A DNA stretch of 64,000 nucleotides from JBASEY01 sp049652745. GTDB taxonomy: Bacteria; CSSED10-310. Below the pieces are notes generated by a model, which did not search any database, was not told the DNA's origin, and was given only the letters and a program-made list of their open reading frames with translations. Shown here one piece after another: positions 60,558 through 64,000 of the stretch. Position numbers and translations under genes: made by a program. How positions within the stretch are numbered: position 1 is the first letter of the stretch; each line of letters begins with the position of its first letter. The DNA is taken from the NCBI GenBank assembly GCA_049652745.1, contig JBASEY010000033.1:62001-126000 (forward strand), in the 5' to 3' direction.

Positions 60558-62687
60558 TTACAACACTTTTCTCAGCATAGGCAGCCCAATGATCAATCCA
60601 ATGATCAGCAGTGTCAACCCGATGCCTCGTGGTGAAGTTGAAGGTATCGGCGGAGGTGGAATTGGAGTATTCGTCGGTGTCGGTGTCGGTTCATAACAGT
60701 AATCGTACACAAGAACATCATCGATGAATACCATTGGTTCATTGTTGTTATTAGGTTGCGGATTGACGATTGTTTCAGGGAAATATGTCATCAGTTTGAC
60801 TGCCACCTGTTTGGACCCGGCAAATGGCTGAAGCGATCTTCGGTAATGGAAATACTTGCCAGCCGGCACATCGCCGTACACGTACTGATCGACAATTCGA
60901 TGACCAAATTCATCGGTGACTTCGATTGTAAACATATCATAGGGAAGTTGAGTGTCTCTTCCTCCGGTTCCGCTCTTCTGCGGAGCGACAAACCCTTTCA
61001 TCATCATATAAAATTCCAGAGCTGCCCCAGGGCGGATAGGATCTGAAAAATCAAACGTCTTCAGCAAAACAGCTTCGTTCGTTCCGAATCCACCAGGCGA
61101 TCCCGGTTCACATCCGGCAAAGAAAGCGAAATATTCTCCACTGTGGGCAAAATTGGCATTCCTATAAACTTTGACACCTGAACTTGGAGCTGTGTAATCC
61201 CATTTCCCAAAAGCCCCGGATTCAAAACCGTCAAACATCAGGGTTTCAGGGGCGCATGTCGGTGTCGGGGTGGGAGTAGGCGTATTGGTGGGCGTGTGTG
61301 TGGGGGCATCACAATCACCGGTGGTGAAACCTGGATCGATGATTTCAAATGCTTGTGGTGTCCCAAGATAGTTTTTGTAGCTGACTTCTGATTCCGGGCA
61401 CTCAATCAATAGACCACTGGTATCAAGCGGCACGTCGTCCGTCACAATCATCTGAAATGTGATCTCGATTTCATCCCCGATAAGCAATTCGGAAAAATCC
61501 CATGTATAACGATAGTTCTGATCAGGCGGCACCGGCGGAATAACCGTAGGAGGATAATTCCACGAATTCGGCACTATCTCAGTAAATGACTCCGCTCCCC
61601 CTGGACACATGCCATCGAACGAAGGAATTATTTCTAAAACATGGATCTGGCTTCCGGCGACATTCGATACAATATGTCCTGCAATAGCCTCGAATGTATC
61701 GATCAGATCATGTTCGGTCAGAGCCCAGGCAAAAAATCCGGCGTGCGAGTTAGCCGGGCGGGGTCTGCCTCCCCAATATACCGGGTCCCAAGGATCGGCA
61801 AGCTGGTTCATCAATAGAGTATCGACTTGAGATCCAAGCCCGAGAGTATAGATCGTCGTGTCCCAAACTTGGGGATAATTTCTTCCTCCTGCACCTTCGT
61901 TCAGGGGCTGCGCCAAAGCCGAACGCCTGGCGATTTCTATCGCATGCATGTAATATCTTGCATTCCCGGAATTAGGAGTCGGCCATGGCGGTTGTTCCGA
62001 TGGCCTCGGCGTCCAGTATTGATTGGGCCGCCCATCGCTCATCATCAACATGAAATTTGGCCGGGTTTTGTCCGGCATCGCCCCGATGATATCTCGGGCC
62101 ACCTGCATGCCGGGACCCATCGCTGTATCACCTCCTACCGCTTCCCTTGCTAAATGATTATGCCACCAAAAACTTTTATGGGAATATGAATATGGATCCG
62201 AGTGGCGTTGAATCGGTGTCGGAGTCCGGACAGGATAGGTGCCGGGAACATCATATGGGTGGCCGTACCAGACCAAACCACCAAAATCCTGGGTTCCTGC
62301 AACCGGAGAATTGAAGCAGAAATATTCGTAAAATTTCCAGGCTGCCCAAATAGTCTGAACATAAGGAGTAGAATTCGATCCTGAATATCCCGGTGTACCA
62401 ACCGGAGCGTAAGGAGGTTCCAGGTATTCATTGTATCGAATAGTGCCTCCCCAAGTCATCGAACCACTTTTATCGAGGACGACAACCGCATTGACCGGCT
62501 CCCGCAAATACGCCGTCGAGCCCGACCCGCTCAATCGAATCGTGACATCCAAAATCGCTCCCGGACAGATTTCTTGACCGGTGTCCTGCAACTCTTTTGT
62601 AATTTGAATATGAGGTGGAGTCTGTGCTGATGCCGACACCGACAAAACTGCCAATAAAATAATTGTCAATATATTCTGAGCTTTCAA
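60558..62687 (-). CDS. Secreted von Willebrand A protein with C-terminal membrane anchor
   Basis: A 709-residue protein. The TTG start at 62687 follows AGGAGG and opens a signal peptide (ILTIILLAVLSVSASAQ). The vWA domain has a MIDAS-type metal site (LDKSGSM at about residue 71, then MMSDGRPN). After a beta-rich region a Thr-Pro linker (about residues 465-480) leads to a jelly-roll-like domain (MFDGFESGAFGKWDYTAPSS). A second Thr-Pro linker is followed by a hydrophobic helix and a basic end (GIGLTLLIIGLIIGLPMLRK), the pattern of a sorting tail or membrane anchor. It probably acts as a surface adhesion protein; the ligand is unknown. It has its own promoter and terminator. Confidence 0.8.
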   Translation of the reverse strand: MKAQNILTIILLAVLSVSASAQTPPHIQITKELQDTGQEICPGAILDVTIRLSGSGSTAYLREPVNAVVVLDKSGSMTWGGTIRYNEYLEPPYAPVGTPGYSGSNSTPYVQTIWAAWKFYEYFCFNSPVAGTQDFGGLVWYGHPYDVPGTYPVRTPTPIQRHSDPYSYSHKSFWWHNHLAREAVGGDTAMGPGMQVARDIIGAMPDKTRPNFMLMMSDGRPNQYWTPRPSEQPPWPTPNSGNARYYMHAIEIARRSALAQPLNEGAGGRNYPQVWDTTIYTLGLGSQVDTLLMNQLADPWDPVYWGGRPRPANSHAGFFAWALTEHDLIDTFEAIAGHIVSNVAGSQIHVLEIIPSFDGMCPGGAESFTEIVPNSWNYPPTVIPPVPPDQNYRYTWDFSELLIGDEIEITFQMIVTDDVPLDTSGLLIECPESEVSYKNYLGTPQAFEIIDPGFTTGDCDAPTHTPTNTPTPTPTPTCAPETLMFDGFESGAFGKWDYTAPSSGVKVYRNANFAHSGEYFAFFAGCEPGSPGGFGTNEAVLLKTFDFSDPIRPGAALEFYMMMKGFVAPQKSGTGGRDTQLPYDMFTIEVTDEFGHRIVDQYVYGDVPAGKYFHYRRSLQPFAGSKQVAVKLMTYFPETIVNPQPNNNNEPMVFIDDVLVYDYCYEPTPTPTNTPIPPPPIPSTSPRGIGLTLLIIGLIIGLPMLRKVL

Positions 62688-62742
62688 TTTACAACCTCCT
62701 GCAGCATAGCTTTATTAAATAATTAACTGCCTGCTGAAGAAT

Positions 62743-62772
62743 ATTATACTTTAAAACTTAATTATTCGTCAA
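62743..62772 (-). promoter_or_regulatory. Sigma70-type promoter of the von Willebrand A gene
   Basis: On the minus strand: TTGACG (62772-62767), an 18-nt spacer and a perfect TATAAT (62748-62743), 55 nt before the TTG start. Confidence 0.7.
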
Positions 62773-62832
62773 GAATACGATTTCTGTACTTATGTAAGAT
62801 CATCATCTACAGAGGATATTCCCAAATTTCCA

Positions 62833-62861
62833 TTGACAGAACATCCAGTGTTCGATATCGT
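62833..62861 (+). promoter_or_regulatory. Probable guaB promoter with internal inverted repeat
   Basis: TTGACA (62833-62838), a 17-nt spacer and TATCGT (62856-62861), 29 nt before ATG 62891. The spacer contains GAACA-N5-TGTTC (62839-62853), a possible repressor site. Confidence 0.5.
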
Positions 62862-62890
62862 GGTTTACTCTATTTTCAGGAGGAACCACA

Positions 62891-64000
62891 ATGAATCACA
62901 GCGACAAAATTGTTTATGAAGCATTGACCTTCGATGACGTTTATCTTTTGCCGGCCGAATCGGATATCATTCCGAAAGATGCTTCCGTGATCAGTTACTT
63001 AGCCCCAGGCATGCCTCTGAACATTCCTGTTCTCTCTGCAGCAATGGATACCGTTACCGAATCCAGAATGGCGATCGCCCTCGCCCAGGAAGGCGGCATC
63101 GGTTTCATCCATAAAAATCTTTCTATTAAAGAACAAGCCCTCGAAGTCGACAAAGTCAAACGTTCTGAAAGCGGCATGATCGTCGATCCGATCACATTGT
63201 CACCGGATGACAGCCTGGAAGATGCTTTGGAATTGATGTCAAAATACAGAATATCAGGTATACCGATTACCGAAAAAGGGAAACTCGTCGGAATTCTAAC
63301 AAATCGAGATCTCCGATTTGTCACTGAAACAGATCATCCCATCCGAACATTGATGACTTCGGAAGGCTTGATCACTGCCCGCGAAGGCGTGTCGCTGGAA
63401 GACGCTAAAAAAATTCTGCATGCCAACCGTATCGAAAAACTCCTGGTCGTCGATGAAAATTTCGCGCTTCGTGGATTGATTACAGTAAAAGACATCAAGA
63501 AGCGCGAAACGTTTCCGAATGCCTGCAAAGACGAACTCGGCCGGCTTCGAGTCGGGGCAGCCGTCGGTGTCGGGGCTGATTTATTCGATCGAGTCTCGGC
63601 ATTGGTCGAAGCGAAAGTTGATATCATTGCAGTGGATACAGCCCATGGGCATTCACGCAGCGTTGTCCAAGCCGTGGAGAAAATCAAGGCGAAGTGGCCA
63701 TCCATCACGTTGATGTCGGGAAATGTTGCGACCAGTGAAGGCGCAAAAGCTTTGATCGGAGCCGGCACCGATATCATCAAAGTGGGCATTGGACCCGGAT
63801 CGATCTGTACAACACGGGTCGTTTCCGGGGTCGGCGTCCCCCAACTCAGCGCCGTCTTGAATGTGGCCGCGTCTGCGGCTGGAACCGGGTGCACGGTGGT
63901 GGCGGATGGCGGCATGCGGTATTCCGGCGATATAGCCAAAGCTCTTGCCGCTGGTGCCCATGCCGTGATGTTGGGTTCGTTGCTGGCCGGTTGCGATGAA
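62891..64000 (+). CDS. guaB: IMP dehydrogenase, C-terminus cut by window edge
   Basis: NAD-dependent oxidation of IMP to XMP, the committed step of GTP synthesis. ATG 62891 follows AGGAGGAACCACA. The frame stays open to the window end, giving 370 residues. The start ALTFDDVYLLPAESDIIP is typical, followed by two CBS domains (residues about 90-210; GIPITEKGKLVGILTNRDLR, KLLVVDENFALRGLITVKDI) and the catalytic barrel with AVDTAHGHSRSV, VKVGIGPGSICTTRVVSGVG (active Cys) and VVADGGMRYSGDIAKALAAG. The flap and the C-terminal part lie outside the window. Confidence 0.97.
   Translation, partial: MNHSDKIVYEALTFDDVYLLPAESDIIPKDASVISYLAPGMPLNIPVLSAAMDTVTESRMAIALAQEGGIGFIHKNLSIKEQALEVDKVKRSESGMIVDPITLSPDDSLEDALELMSKYRISGIPITEKGKLVGILTNRDLRFVTETDHPIRTLMTSEGLITAREGVSLEDAKKILHANRIEKLLVVDENFALRGLITVKDIKKRETFPNACKDELGRLRVGAAVGVGADLFDRVSALVEAKVDIIAVDTAHGHSRSVVQAVEKIKAKWPSITLMSGNVATSEGAKALIGAGTDIIKVGIGPGSICTTRVVSGVGVPQLSAVLNVAASAAGTGCTVVADGGMRYSGDIAKALAAGAHAVMLGSLLAGCDE

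Noticed and set aside
62839..62853. Possible LexA box
   Set aside because: The half-sites GAAC and GTTC are 7 nt apart, not 4 as in the Bacillus-type box, and guaB is not an SOS gene. Kept only as a generic inverted repeat.
63334..63939. Open frame of 201 codons on the minus strand
   Set aside because: It is antisense to guaB, whose catalytic motifs are unmistakable.

Overview
The window (about 44% G+C by impression, not counted) comes from a Gram-negative, two-membrane bacterium. It carries Kdo transferase (waaA), lipid-A-disaccharide synthase (lpxB) and a LolA-type lipoprotein carrier, plus several lipoproteins and many proteins with signal peptides. No rRNA is present, so the phylum cannot be fixed. 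Secreted proteins with long Thr-Pro linkers, FG-GAP propellers, bactofilin, PilZ, PATAN/J/TPR proteins and a DUF6754-like protein suggest an uncultivated candidate phylum (Sumerlaeota/Hydrogenedentes/Omnitrophota-like) rather than a model lineage; this is inference. I see no phage, insertion sequence, CRISPR array or rRNA, and no gene-free stretch longer than 300 bases.

Layout. 1-1.7 kb (minus): waaA and lpxB, 4-nt overlap. 1.8 kb: tRNA-Lys(CUU) with its own promoter. 2.1-7.1 kb: a very large secreted FG-GAP protein. 7.2-15.1 kb (plus): thpR, recA, pilT, alaS, a J-domain/TPR protein, an MlaF-like ABC ATPase lacking two catalytic residues, and a PilZ protein. 15.2-20.7 kb: a secreted SGNH-like protein, ftsK, lolA and a lipoprotein. 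20.7-23.3 kb (minus): a membrane-anchored AsmA/TamB-like envelope protein. 23.5-33.7 kb: three secreted proteins that end in the same C-terminal module (one Ig-like, two tandem beta-propeller paralogues), with a GT2-GT4 fusion and a DUF6754-like protein between them. 33.8-37 kb (minus): an outer-membrane-type lipoprotein, pgi and a small VDHFPD-repeat protein. 37.2-44.9 kb: two tandem GT87/DUF2029-like genes, facing a minus-strand run of lysine-ketoglutarate reductase, saccharopine dehydrogenase, a GT2 and a polytopic membrane protein. 45.1-52 kb: a Trbp111-like tRNA-binding protein, facing a minus-strand run of bactofilin, GspE-like ATPase with N-terminal membrane helices, PATAN/J-like/TPR protein, DUF2062-archease fusion and rtcB. 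52.2-60.4 kb (plus): pyrD, pyrE, a DUF502 protein, a YidD-like protein with a signal peptide, a TPR membrane protein, two B12-dependent radical SAM proteins and a GT39-like mannosyltransferase. 60.5-62.7 kb (minus): a secreted von Willebrand A protein with a C-terminal anchor. 62.9 kb to the end: guaB, cut off by the window edge.

How the parts fit. Housekeeping genes (recA, alaS, ftsK, pgi, pyrDE, guaB) are mixed with envelope and surface genes. The strongest leads are: (1) archease fused to a DUF2062 membrane domain just upstream of rtcB, which would place RNA ligation at the membrane; (2) a C-terminal module of about 110 residues shared by three otherwise different secreted proteins, a candidate sorting or surface-attachment domain; (3) an MlaF-like ATPase lacking both the catalytic glutamate and the H-loop histidine; (4) the VDHFPD tandem-repeat protein next to pgi.
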